Below, in pieces: positions 25,277 to 33,458 of a stretch of DNA of 64,000 nt; position 1 is the first letter of the stretch; every line of letters begins with the position of its first letter. The notes under the pieces are model-generated. The model was not told the DNA's origin and made no database searches. It saw nothing but the letters and a program-made list of their open reading frames with translations. The stretch is from an uncultured Paracoccaceae bacterium (GTDB lineage: Bacteria; Pseudomonadota; Alphaproteobacteria; Rhodobacterales; Rhodobacteraceae). The translations under genes and the position numbers were made by a program. The DNA lies in contig CANMDE010000007.1 in the NCBI GenBank assembly GCA_947496535.1, positions 62,001-126,000 of the forward strand. Direction: 5' to 3'.

Positions 25277-27288
25277 CCTTGCTTAAGCCGCCACTTGGTC
25301 CGACGCCGATGCGCCCGTGCCAACGCGCGGTTTGCCCAACTGGGTGCGGGCAAATCACCGTTCTCAAGCCGGTCTACGACCACTTCGACGGGGCAGGGCA
25401 TCCGGGTGACGGGATCAAAATAGCGCGGATAAGCGATCAATGTCGCATGAACCAACGCGGCCAGATCAGGCCGCGCGGTGCGGCGTGCAATCGGCATTGC
25501 CCGATCATCGGTCAGACCCCATCCGGCATAAAACGGGTTGCCCAGACAGGTCACTTTCTTGCCGCGCAACAAAGCCTCAAAACCCAAAAGCGAGGTCATC
25601 GTCCAGACTTCATCTACGTGATCAAGTGCGGCAATCGGGTCGGCATCGCGGAGAACAACATCGGCGATCTGATCAGCGTCTGCAACATGACCCTTGCGAA
25701 GCAGCGCCTCCACATCCGGGTGTGGTTTGTAGATGATCACGGCCGCGGGGTTCGCATCGCGAGCGGCCTGCAGCAATGACCGATTATCCGATATATCGGT
25801 CGTGCCCATGCGGATCGAGGCGTCATCCTCCACCTGTCCGGGCACCAGAATACGGCGACCTTTCGGCAGATCGGGAAAGACATCGCCCTGACCCACATTG
25901 TATTTCGACAACCGGGCATCCGTCACGCGGGCAATCAGATTGTTGGCACGGGCGCGGGCGCCGTCGGTCAGCCCCTCACTTGCATTGATCAGATGCTCCA
26001 ATCGGCTGGGCCCCGTCGCATCATAGTAGATGCCCACATCATCACAAACGAGGCTGAGCGGCACAACAAGATCCGCCCCCAAACCGCGCGAGCGCAGAAA
26101 TCCATCCTCGATCAGGATTGGCTTCTCATCGTCCTCGGGCAGATCATGACGGCGGCTGGCCCAAGCCATCATCGGGCGGTCCTTTGCCTTGGCCGTGGCC
26201 GGGGCATTGGCCTCGGACCTGAACAGGGTACGCTCATACTGGCCAAACATCTGGTTCATGATGCGCCACTTCCACGGGCGCATACCGGCTGCCACCCAGC
26301 CCTTGTGATCCTCGCGCCACGCCCGTGTCAGCGCGGCCATCGTCGCGACCACCTCTTCAAAACTGCACTGCCTATCATGATAAGGATCATACCACACGGG
26401 ATACAAAATCATCGCCGCCGCAAATAGCTGAGCGCGCGTCAAATTCCGCTGTCGGCGGGCAAGCGGCTTGCGATCATCGGTCAGGCCCCAGCCCATGTAA
26501 AAAGGCTGACCAAAGACCACGGGCTTATGCCCTGCCAAAATCGCCTCAAACCCCATTTGCGAAGTGACCGCGTAAACCGCAATCGCCCCCTCAAACAACA
26601 CCCAGGGCGAGATGGGTGCATCAAACAGCGTTGTCCGCTCATCCTCGTTGCTGGCATCAAAATAGCCGCCGCGATGTCCCGCCTGCGTTTCGGGGTGGGT
26701 CTTGATAATTATCCGGGCACCGGGATGCTCAGTCTGGGCGAAAAAAAGCATCTCGCGAAACGTATTCATATCCGCGCCGCTTGCCTTGACGGACGCATCC
26801 TTGCGCGTCTGATCAATGACCACAACATAGCCCGGTTCGGGGGCAGGGGTTGCTGGATCAAAGGCGTTGTATTTCGAAAGATGCGCCGCCTTCATGGCGT
26901 CAATCCCGGCTCTGGCACGGTTCAGCAAGACCGTATCATCAAGCGGGTTTTCCAGCAGGATCTGTTCCAGATCAGACGGGACGCTGGGGTCAAAATGCAC
27001 GCCGCTGCGGTCGATATGCAGGCCGATGGCCGGGTCGCCATCACGACCGGTCAGGACGGACCGCAAAAAGGCATCCTCGATCCGCACAATTGGGCTTTCG
27101 GTGTGGGCCGCAACAGCCTCACCGCGTGGAGCCTTGGGGCTTTGGCCCCACACGCCCACCAGATCATCCGGCCCCGGCTTGCCCAGCTTGATGTCATAGC
27201 CCGCAAGCGAAACGATCCGACGCACACGGGACTGGGTCAAAAACCCACCGCTGTAGACATAAAGATTTTGCCGCTTGCCCTCGGTCAC
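25273..27288 (-). CDS. kpsC: Capsule polysaccharide beta-Kdo transferase, two-domain (KpsC-like)
   Basis: KpsC and KpsS build the poly-Kdo linker that joins group 2 capsule to lyso-phosphatidylglycerol on the inner face of the inner membrane. This 671-residue protein has two related halves: the motif pairs FYMGWGLTDDR/FYAGWGLTDDR, IEDAFLRS/IEDGFLRSRGLG and IIIKTHPE/IIYKPHPD recur about 330 residues apart, as expected for the two KpsC glycosyltransferase domains. It lies downstream of kpsS on the same strand. The capsule export genes (kpsMTED) are not in this window. The pair splits the rib cluster on the opposite strand. Confidence 0.9.
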   Translation of the reverse strand: MTEGKRQNLYVYSGGFLTQSRVRRIVSLAGYDIKLGKPGPDDLVGVWGQSPKAPRGEAVAAHTESPIVRIEDAFLRSVLTGRDGDPAIGLHIDRSGVHFDPSVPSDLEQILLENPLDDTVLLNRARAGIDAMKAAHLSKYNAFDPATPAPEPGYVVVIDQTRKDASVKASGADMNTFREMLFFAQTEHPGARIIIKTHPETQAGHRGGYFDASNEDERTTLFDAPISPWVLFEGAIAVYAVTSQMGFEAILAGHKPVVFGQPFYMGWGLTDDRKPLARRQRNLTRAQLFAAAMILYPVWYDPYHDRQCSFEEVVATMAALTRAWREDHKGWVAAGMRPWKWRIMNQMFGQYERTLFRSEANAPATAKAKDRPMMAWASRRHDLPEDDEKPILIEDGFLRSRGLGADLVVPLSLVCDDVGIYYDATGPSRLEHLINASEGLTDGARARANNLIARVTDARLSKYNVGQGDVFPDLPKGRRILVPGQVEDDASIRMGTTDISDNRSLLQAARDANPAAVIIYKPHPDVEALLRKGHVADADQIADVVLRDADPIAALDHVDEVWTMTSLLGFEALLRGKKVTCLGNPFYAGWGLTDDRAMPIARRTARPDLAALVHATLIAYPRYFDPVTRMPCPVEVVVDRLENGDLPAPSWANRALARAHRRRTKWRLKQG

Positions 27289-27345
27289 ACCGTTCCCCCG
27301 AAATTTCGCTGAAACCTATGCGAGACGCCGTTCAATGACCACCAA

Positions 27346-28689
27346 TCAAGGAACGATTTTCAAAAGCGGCTGGGTAGCGGCGTCGCGCCCCATCAGTGCC
27401 TCGTAAGGATCGCCATCAGCAAGCATCGCATCCACGAGATGACGCAACAACTGTCGGCGGCCCCGGTGAGAGTAAAATCCCCCCGGCACCTGACTGGTTT
27501 GCAACAGGAACGCGCGATAATCGCGATAGGCTGCGGCGTCTGGCCGGGCCGGGCGTGCGAAAAAGGCGGGCAAAGGCTGGGGTGAGACAAACTCGGGTTT
27601 GTCATACACGGCCGCGCCAAATGATTTCAGCGGCAGCCCACGCCACAACGCTTGCTGGGCGGCAGTGGAATTGGCCGTCACAGCACTGCGGGCCTGATCC
27701 AGCAAAAGAGCGAGCTTCCCACCATGCACATAGTGCACGCGATCACTGATCCCGGCGGCCTTCGCGCGATCATGGATGATCTGACGCATCGGATACTGAC
27801 CGCTTTCCAGTGGATGGGCCTTGAACACCAAATGATGATGCGGGCGCGCACCCTTGGCAAACCCGTCAATCACCGTCTGGATGAAGTCCGGCATCGCCTC
27901 AAAAGGACAATGGGCGCGAAAGCTCGCATCGTGTTCCAATTGTAGCAGAACCAGATGATACGGGAACGCCCCGCCGCGAATGCGGCTTGTGGCGATAAAC
28001 CGTTGCATTGCAATAACGGGCATCGATAGCAGGCGGCGGGTATAAAGCCGCGCCTCATTTCCGACCGACAAGGTACGATGTGGCGTGAAATGGCGGTAGC
28101 GCCGATTCCGAAACATGACAAACCAGTGATAAAACGCGCCATAGAATATGTGCTGGCGCATATCTCCCCAATGGGCGGGGGGCGTGGCCATATCATGTGG
28201 CGCGTCGCGTAAAGCTGTCTGCATATCTGGCACACTCAGCGACATCAGGCGGGAATGGCCATTGCTTCCGTCGCGCTCATAAGTGACCCAATACGGGCGC
28301 ATATAACCTTCCTCGAACACATGCACACGCAGCCCGGCGGCTTTGGCCTGTCTGACGGCCTCGGCATGGATCGGGCGGGTGTCGCCATAAATCACAATGT
28401 CCGTGATTTTGTGGCGCGCGATAATCGCAGCACAGGCATCAGGCCACGCGGCGGGCTTGCCCTCAAACGGAATGTAATTCGGACCACCCAGCCAGAACGC
28501 CTCATCGCCTGCGTTGAACCCTACGCGCCATGTTGGCGCACCTGCCTTTCGCAAAGCCGCAGCAAGCTTGGCAAAAAAAGGGCCATGTGGGCCTTGCAGG
28601 AAAAGAAAACGTTTGGCGGCCAAGTCAGTCTCATACGTTATGACATTCGCGCAGCTTACATCATTTGCAGCATTTGGGAAAAGCCCCAT
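27346..28689 (-). CDS. kpsS: Capsule biosynthesis beta-Kdo transferase (KpsS-like)
   Basis: A 447-residue protein of the KpsS family, which adds the first Kdo to the capsule lipid anchor before KpsC extends it. Marks include FLFLQGPHGPFFAKLAAAL (about residues 28-46), IVIYGDTRPIHAEAV, HVFEEGYMRPYWVTYERDG, and the acceptor-side LVFKAHPLESG and TANSTAAQQALWRGLPLKSFG. It starts only 57 bp from ribE, which runs the other way, so the promoters overlap. kpsC follows after 57 bp. Confidence 0.88.
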   Translation of the reverse strand: MGLFPNAANDVSCANVITYETDLAAKRFLFLQGPHGPFFAKLAAALRKAGAPTWRVGFNAGDEAFWLGGPNYIPFEGKPAAWPDACAAIIARHKITDIVIYGDTRPIHAEAVRQAKAAGLRVHVFEEGYMRPYWVTYERDGSNGHSRLMSLSVPDMQTALRDAPHDMATPPAHWGDMRQHIFYGAFYHWFVMFRNRRYRHFTPHRTLSVGNEARLYTRRLLSMPVIAMQRFIATSRIRGGAFPYHLVLLQLEHDASFRAHCPFEAMPDFIQTVIDGFAKGARPHHHLVFKAHPLESGQYPMRQIIHDRAKAAGISDRVHYVHGGKLALLLDQARSAVTANSTAAQQALWRGLPLKSFGAAVYDKPEFVSPQPLPAFFARPARPDAAAYRDYRAFLLQTSQVPGGFYSHRGRRQLLRHLVDAMLADGDPYEALMGRDAATQPLLKIVP

Positions 28690-28746
28690 GCTTGCCAGCC
28701 GACAGGCAAGCAGCTAACCCAAGACGGCAAACAAGGGGATACCGCC

Positions 28747-29343
28747 ATGTTCACAGGGATCATTACAGATATCGGCCACGTGCTGGAGCTGGAACAGCGC
28801 GGCGACCTGCGTGCGCGTGTCGGGACAGGCTATGACATAGGTAGCATCGACATCGGCGCGTCCATCGCCTGCGACGGTGTGTGCCTGACGGTCATCGCGC
28901 TGGGGGCAGAGCCGCAAAACTGGTTCGACGTGGAAATCTCGGCTGAAACGGTCGGGGCCACGAATGCCGACAAATGGCAGACTGGCAAACGGCTTAACCT
29001 CGAACGAGCCCTGAAAGTGGGGGATGAGCTGGGCGGGCATATCGTCTCTGGCCATGTTGATGGCGTGGCCGAGGTTGTGGGCATGACAGACGAGGGCGAT
29101 AGCACTCGCGTTACCTTCCGCGCACCTGACGATCTCGCGCGGTTCATTGCGCCCAAAGGATCAGTCGCGTTGAATGGCACGTCGCTGACAGTGAACGAGG
29201 TCAACGGCACAGATTTCGGCATCAATTTCATTCCTCACACCAAGACGGCCACGACTTGGGGCGATACACAGGTCGGAGACCGTATCAACCTCGAGATCGA
29301 TACCATGGCACGTTACGTGGCACGGCTGCGGGAGTATGAATGA
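28747..29343 (+). CDS. ribE: Riboflavin synthase (alpha chain)
   Basis: Dismutates 6,7-dimethyl-8-ribityllumazine to riboflavin. The 198-residue enzyme has the two tandem lumazine-binding barrels (MFTGIITDIG start and a second repeat from about residue 98, HIVSGHVDGVAEV). The ATG at 28747 gives the standard N-terminus; the open frame extends upstream but would overlap kpsS antisense and has no similarity. AAGGGG lies about eleven bases before the start. It overlaps the next gene by ATGA. Confidence 0.96.
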   Translation: MFTGIITDIGHVLELEQRGDLRARVGTGYDIGSIDIGASIACDGVCLTVIALGAEPQNWFDVEISAETVGATNADKWQTGKRLNLERALKVGDELGGHIVSGHVDGVAEVVGMTDEGDSTRVTFRAPDDLARFIAPKGSVALNGTSLTVNEVNGTDFGINFIPHTKTATTWGDTQVGDRINLEIDTMARYVARLREYE

Positions 29344-29561
29344 AGCCATACGTTGTCGCCTCAATCGAATATGACAACGGCAACCGCTGCGTTGACATCA
29401 CTCAACAAGCAGATGGGCGCTTCAAATATCAAGAGTGCAGACGCGACCCCGAAGACGGCCGTGGCTGGCGTTATCTTTCAAATGGGGCAAGCCCAACCTT
29501 TGACAGCGTCGCAGCAGCACGCCAAGCTGCGGCTAGGGAAATTGGATGGATGAAAGAATGA
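29340..29561 (+). CDS. Small unknown protein in the riboflavin operon
   Basis: A 73-residue soluble protein starting MKPYVVASIEYDNGNRCVDI, with a predicted small beta sheet followed by a helix (SVAAARQAAAREIGW). It is coupled on both sides: its ATG overlaps the ribE stop and its stop overlaps the next gene (ATGA). I do not recognise a family. The tight coupling suggests it is real and expressed with ribE. Confidence 0.65.
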   Translation: MKPYVVASIEYDNGNRCVDITQQADGRFKYQECRRDPEDGRGWRYLSNGASPTFDSVAAARQAAAREIGWMKE

Positions 29562-30118
29562 CAGCAACCATCGGCCACAACTCAGGTCGCGTCGTCGAAC
29601 CTGGCCATAGCTGGCGCAAGCATGTCTGGACCAAAGCCCGCAAGGAACTCCTGCCGACACTCCCGCTGGAGGTCGTGCGCATCCGGGTAAAACGGGCCGC
29701 GCAGCTTGGGTTGCCTTACAAAACCTATGCCGGGATCAGGGCGAGCACGGGCCACGATCTGGTCGGGTTCCTTTTTTCGTCAAACGCCCTCCAAATCATT
29801 CGCGATGGTCAGCCGCTTCCGTCTGATCGTATGGATAAACTGCACAGCTTAATAAAAACTAAAAAGATTGGCATCGCGCACGCCGCGATATCGCCGACGC
29901 ATATCCGATCGCTTTCAGTGATAGATGCAGCCTATGCCGCGCCCCAATTCGCACAAAGCTGGTCAGTCATGCGGGATCACATGGCAGCGATCATCCGCGA
30001 CACACGCCAGCCCGCTGACCGGTTTGTCATGATCGGCGATACGGCCTTTGAACGGGACTGGTCCGAGGCTGCAGCCATGGCCGGATACTTAACCGCACCT
30101 CAATATTTCGCGCCTTAA
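29558..30118 (+). CDS. Unknown protein with N-terminal TIGHNSG motif
   Basis: A 186-residue soluble basic protein starting MTATIGHNSGRVVEPGHSWR, with aromatic- and lysine-rich KHVWTKARKELLPTLP. The (I)GHNS motif is frequent at the start of alphaproteobacterial proteins of unknown role, some phage-linked. The middle part (VKRAAQLGLPYKTYAGIRAS TGHDL) looks like a helical nucleic-acid-binding fold, but this is weak. The ATG at 29558 is chosen because it makes an ATGA overlap with the preceding stop; an ATG at 29546 is also in frame. Followed by the spacer with the phased CCGAC repeats. Confidence 0.6.
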   Translation: MTATIGHNSGRVVEPGHSWRKHVWTKARKELLPTLPLEVVRIRVKRAAQLGLPYKTYAGIRASTGHDLVGFLFSSNALQIIRDGQPLPSDRMDKLHSLIKTKKIGIAHAAISPTHIRSLSVIDAAYAAPQFAQSWSVMRDHMAAIIRDTRQPADRFVMIGDTAFERDWSEAAAMAGYLTAPQYFAP

Positions 30119-30197
30119 TATCCCTTCACGAACCTTAACAGCGCATTCACCTTTGCACCGTTCGTTGCGTTAACCCGACGCCACCGTGCGGTGATGC

Positions 30198-30324
30198 CCG
30201 ACGTTTTGCCGACGCGTGTCCGACGCCTTGCCGACTGGCTCTCTGCCCAACAAAACCAGCATTAACGTGCGATTCGCCGTTCACTCCGCTCCAATGGTCC
30301 GCGCAACACCACCGAACGTTGCGT
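30198..30324 (+). repeat. Element A: phased CCGAC array with distal conserved box
   Basis: Four CCGAC pentamers at 30198, 30209, 30220 and 30231 are spaced exactly 11 bp apart; a fifth lies at 30175. CATTAACG follows about 62 bp after the first repeat, and CAACACCACCGAACGTTGCG lies at 30304-30323. The same parts in the same order and nearly the same spacing occur at 45408-45283 on the minus strand (element B). The array reads CCGAC in the direction of ribB, 170-210 bp before its start. Likely regulatory or a small transcribed element; no known family recognised. Confidence 0.6.
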
Positions 30325-30407
30325 CGCCCCCGGTGCGCGCACTGGCAACCCTTTCCAAATCTTGGGCGCTGGGCTATCTGCCATATAGCAAATCAACGGG
30401 GATGTGC

Positions 30408-31538
30408 ATGACCGTCAATTTCGAAACCCCAGGACCGGTGGAACGCGATTGGTCCGACGCGATCAGCAAGATAGAAGAGATCATCGAAGACGCCCGCAAC
30501 GGCAGGATGTTTATCCTTGTTGACCACGAAGACCGCGAGAACGAAGGCGATCTGGTTATCCCCGCCCAAATGGCTACACCCGACGCCATAAACTTCATGG
30601 CGACCCATGGTAGAGGCTTGATTTGCTTAACACTTCCCGGCGAACGCATTGACGCGCTGGGCCTGCCGCTGATGGCGTCGCATAACTCATCCCGGCACGA
30701 AACGGCCTTTACCGTCAGCATCGAAGCCCGCGACGGGGTGTCCACCGGTATCTCTGCCGCTGACCGGGCGCTGACCGTGGCGACAGCCATCGATGCGTCA
30801 AAGACCGGCGCCGACATCGCGACGCCGGGCCATGTCTTTCCCCTGCGGGCCCGCGAAGGTGGCGTGCTGGTCCGGGCCGGGCATACCGAAGCGGCCACCG
30901 ATATCAGCCGTCTTGCCGGCCTCAACGCATCTGGCGTGATCTGCGAGATCATGAAGGAAGACGGCGAAATGGCCCGCCTGCCGGACCTTATCGCTTTTGC
31001 CCAGCTGCACGGCCTGAAAATCGGCACGATCAGCGACCTCATCGCCTATCGGCGTCGGCACGACAATCTCGTTCGCGTACGTGAAACCAGCACAATCACT
31101 TCAGAATTTGGCGGCGAGTGGGAACTGCGGATTTACACCGATGAGACCCAAGGCGCAGAACATATCGCATTGATAAAAGGCGATATTTCCACGCCAGATC
31201 CGGTGCTGGTGCGGATGCACGCACTGGACCCGATGCTGGATGTTGTGGGCGTCGGTCCCACAGGGCGGCGCAACGAATTCGGCGACGCAATGCAATTGAT
31301 TGCTGATGAAGGCAGGGGCGTCCTCGTCCTCCTCCGCGACCTGCATATGAAGCTGGAAACGGACGAAGAAACCTCGCCTCAAACGCTCCGGCAATATGGC
31401 CTCGGCGCGCAAATCCTCAGCTCGCTTGGGCTGCATCATATCGAACTTTTGACCAATTCGCCCCAACCGAAAGTCGTCGGTCTTGATGCCTACGGCCTTG
31501 AAATCACCGGTACGCGCAAAATCTCGGAGATCGGATAA
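30408..31538 (+). CDS. ribB: 3,4-dihydroxy-2-butanone 4-phosphate synthase with degenerate GTP cyclohydrolase II-like domain
   Basis: Makes the four-carbon precursor of the xylene ring of riboflavin from ribulose 5-phosphate. The 376-residue protein has a complete DHBP synthase domain (residues 1 to about 205; VDHEDRENEGD at 38-48 and THGRGLICL around 67-75). The C-terminal half aligns with GTP cyclohydrolase II (YGLGAQILSSLGLHHIELLT near the end), but the zinc-binding cysteines are gone: the usual SECLTGD...RCDCG region reads HALDPMLDVVGVGPTGRR. So it probably lacks RibA activity. The ATG at 30408 follows GGGGAT. It is coupled to ribH (TAATG). Confidence 0.93.
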   Translation: MTVNFETPGPVERDWSDAISKIEEIIEDARNGRMFILVDHEDRENEGDLVIPAQMATPDAINFMATHGRGLICLTLPGERIDALGLPLMASHNSSRHETAFTVSIEARDGVSTGISAADRALTVATAIDASKTGADIATPGHVFPLRAREGGVLVRAGHTEAATDISRLAGLNASGVICEIMKEDGEMARLPDLIAFAQLHGLKIGTISDLIAYRRRHDNLVRVRETSTITSEFGGEWELRIYTDETQGAEHIALIKGDISTPDPVLVRMHALDPMLDVVGVGPTGRRNEFGDAMQLIADEGRGVLVLLRDLHMKLETDEETSPQTLRQYGLGAQILSSLGLHHIELLTNSPQPKVVGLDAYGLEITGTRKISEIG

Positions 31539-32077
31539 TGGCCGGACCGTCGCATTACATCATGCCGTTGCCGGAATTCGAAAAACCGGTGAAAATCCTG
31601 ATCGTGGCGTCGCCCTATTATAAAGACATTTCGGACCACCAGATCGCGGGGGCCAAGGCCGAAATCGAGAAGGCCGGGGCCACTTGGGAAGTTGTCGAAG
31701 TACCCGGCGCGCTGGAAATCCCCACAGCCATCGGCATCGCAGAACGCATGTCCAATTTCGACGGCTACGTGGCACTGGGCTGCGTGATCCGGGGCGAAAC
31801 AACCCATTATGATATCGTCTGCAACGATAGCAGCCGCGCGATTCAACTGCTCGGGCTGCAGGGCGCGTGCATAGGTAACGGCATCTTAACAGTCGAGAAT
31901 TACGAACAGGCGGCAGTTCGTGCTGATCCCAACGAAATGAACAAGGGCGGCGGCGCTGCAGCAGCGGCCTTGCACCTGATCGCGCTGGCCCGTAAGTGGG
32001 GCAAAGCCGATAAGGGCATAGGCTTCACACGGGAAATCCTGCTGGCGGGCGATACCGGCGGCAAAACAACAGCATGA
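31538..32077 (+). CDS. ribH: 6,7-dimethyl-8-ribityllumazine synthase
   Basis: Condenses the RibB and RibD pathway products to lumazine. The 179-residue protein shows EVPGALEIPTAIG (about residues 54-66), LGCVIRGETTHYDIVC with catalytic H90, and a NGILTVEN motif near residue 114. The substrate-binding residues look intact. The start codon shares one base with the ribB stop, and the stop overlaps the nusB start (ATGA), so ribB, ribH and nusB are one translationally coupled unit. Confidence 0.96.
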   Translation: MAGPSHYIMPLPEFEKPVKILIVASPYYKDISDHQIAGAKAEIEKAGATWEVVEVPGALEIPTAIGIAERMSNFDGYVALGCVIRGETTHYDIVCNDSSRAIQLLGLQGACIGNGILTVENYEQAAVRADPNEMNKGGGAAAAALHLIALARKWGKADKGIGFTREILLAGDTGGKTTA

Positions 32078-32547
32078 CCATTTCGAATAATCAACGCCGC
32101 AAAATGAAATCCGCCGCGCGGCTTTATACCGTGCAGGCGCTGTTTCAAATGGAAGCGGCAAGCCAAACCGTCGATGCCGTGATCCGCGAATTCGAAGATC
32201 ACCGTTTCGGCGCCACCTATGAAGAAGGTGAGATGGCCGAAGGTGACGTGGATACATTCCGCCTTTTGATGGAAAAAGCCGTTGATAATCAGGCGCCTAT
32301 AGACCAAATGACAGACCGGGCGCTGGTCGCGAAATGGCCCATCGCGCGGATTGACCCGACTTGGCGTGCGCTCTTTCGTGCTGCAGGCGCTGAACTAATG
32401 GTGAAGGATACGCCGCCCAAAGTGGTGATCAGCGAATTCGTGGGTGTTGCAGAAGCCTTTTCACAAGACGGCAAGGAGCCAAAATTCGTGAACGCCGTGC
32501 TTGACCACATGGCGCGCGAGGTCCAGCCAGAGGCATTCACGACATAG
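32074..32547 (+). CDS. nusB: Transcription antitermination factor
   Basis: Binds boxA RNA with NusE (S10) to promote rRNA antitermination. The 157-residue protein has the NusB helical fold: RRKMKSAARLYTVQALFQME at the N-terminus and KVVISEFVGVAEAFSQDGKE-PKFVNAVLDHMAR near the C-terminus, the standard RNA/S10-binding end. The ATGA overlap with ribH is the usual ribH-nusB arrangement. The 3' end overlaps the convergent secreted-protein gene by 11 bp. Confidence 0.95.
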   Translation: MTISNNQRRKMKSAARLYTVQALFQMEAASQTVDAVIREFEDHRFGATYEEGEMAEGDVDTFRLLMEKAVDNQAPIDQMTDRALVAKWPIARIDPTWRALFRAAGAELMVKDTPPKVVISEFVGVAEAFSQDGKEPKFVNAVLDHMAREVQPEAFTT

Positions 32548-33055
32548 AAAGTGGCTGGCAAGCCTCCTCAAAAGGGATGGTGGCAGTGGCATTGTAATCA
32601 AGGGTCGCCTCGGCCATAGCGGCCCCCCGCATGATACGAATGGTCGTTCCCGCCAGCTCTGCGGATGAGGCCGTCACACGGCCAGCGTTCAACGGCTGCA
32701 CACTGTCATCCATGTCAAAAGTAACGATGGCACTTTCATCTTTACCAAGGTGATTTATTGTTATTTCAACGGCTTGTGCGCCATCTTGAATGTCGGAAAC
32801 ACTAATGTCGCCGCGTTGTACTTCCACGGGCTTTGGGTTTTGCGATCCGATCCCGCCATACTCAGTGTCGATAACGATCTGGCCAGCCGAGCTCTGAAGG
32901 TCGATGTTGATGACGGCACCCGTCAAGGCGCAACCGGTATTTTGCAAGGTGATTATATCATAGGGACTAAGGTCGCGTATCGACACCACAACCCCCTCAG
33001 CTAGCGCGGGCCAGCCGACAAGGGTGCAAAGACCAGTGGCGATCACTTTTGGCAT
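32537..33055 (-). CDS. Secreted protein, possibly of the 'aggregation factor core' type
   Basis: A 172-residue protein with a signal peptide (MPKVIATGLCTLVGWPALAE), exported to the periplasm or beyond. The mature part is beta-rich with repeated strands (DIITLQNTGCALTGAVINID, VIDTEYGGIG, AVEITINHLG) and resembles proteins annotated in Rhodobacteraceae as aggregation factor core, a name from a distant sponge-protein similarity with no shown function. Two cysteines (TGCALT, EEACQP) may form a disulfide. An ATG three bases upstream (33058) is equally possible. Confidence 0.6.
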   Translation of the reverse strand: MPKVIATGLCTLVGWPALAEGVVVSIRDLSPYDIITLQNTGCALTGAVINIDLQSSAGQIVIDTEYGGIGSQNPKPVEVQRGDISVSDIQDGAQAVEITINHLGKDESAIVTFDMDDSVQPLNAGRVTASSAELAGTTIRIMRGAAMAEATLDYNATATIPFEEACQPLSMS

Positions 33056-33155
33056 CATACTGACAAACGTAGCGCCTTTGCGTCCATCGGCCAGTTCGCG
33101 ACACACCTTGCCTGATTGGGATATGCCGTTATCCTTGGTCTCGGAGGGATCAGCC

Positions 33156-33458
33156 ATGAAACCTGCAAATGAGCCCCACTTGATGCGCCTGTATCTGCGG
33201 CATTGCGCAGTGGGTTTTGCTCTATCAGCCGTTTTTGTCGCAATGATCATGTGGTTTGACATCGCACGTATCGGATCGCTTGTGATGGGCTCGGACATTG
33301 GCTGGCTCGCTGTTTTTCTGCTTTGGTTCTTTCACGGCACGATCTTTGGAAGTGTGCAATTTGCGGTCAGCATTATGCTCAACGCCGAAAAGGAAGACGG
33401 TGACCGTGGCGGTGGCACGGCCATCCCTGTAACGGTTCCCGCCAACCGACCACGCTAG
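33156..33458 (+). CDS. Small inner-membrane protein of unknown function
   Basis: A 100-residue protein with two predicted membrane helices (about residues 20-38, VGFALSAVFVAMIMWF, and 46-75, DIGWLAVFLLWFFHGTIFGS). The N-terminus is basic (MKPANEPHLMRLYLRH), the tail charged and disordered (EKEDGDRGGG). GGAGG precedes the ATG, which decides this start over longer options. Function unknown; it runs opposite to its neighbours on both sides and overlaps the end of the cyclase gene by four bases. Confidence 0.7.
   Translation: MKPANEPHLMRLYLRHCAVGFALSAVFVAMIMWFDIARIGSLVMGSDIGWLAVFLLWFFHGTIFGSVQFAVSIMLNAEKEDGDRGGGTAIPVTVPANRPR

Noticed and set aside
28255..28746. Long N-terminal extension of ribE
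   Set aside because: It would overlap kpsS antisense, adds residues with no similarity, and the family-standard MFTGI start at 28747 has a usable Shine-Dalgarno.
30216..30407. N-terminal extension of ribB through the CCGAC array
   Set aside because: The extension is low-complexity and runs through the phased repeats; DHBP synthase similarity begins at the ATG at 30408, which has GGGGAT upstream.
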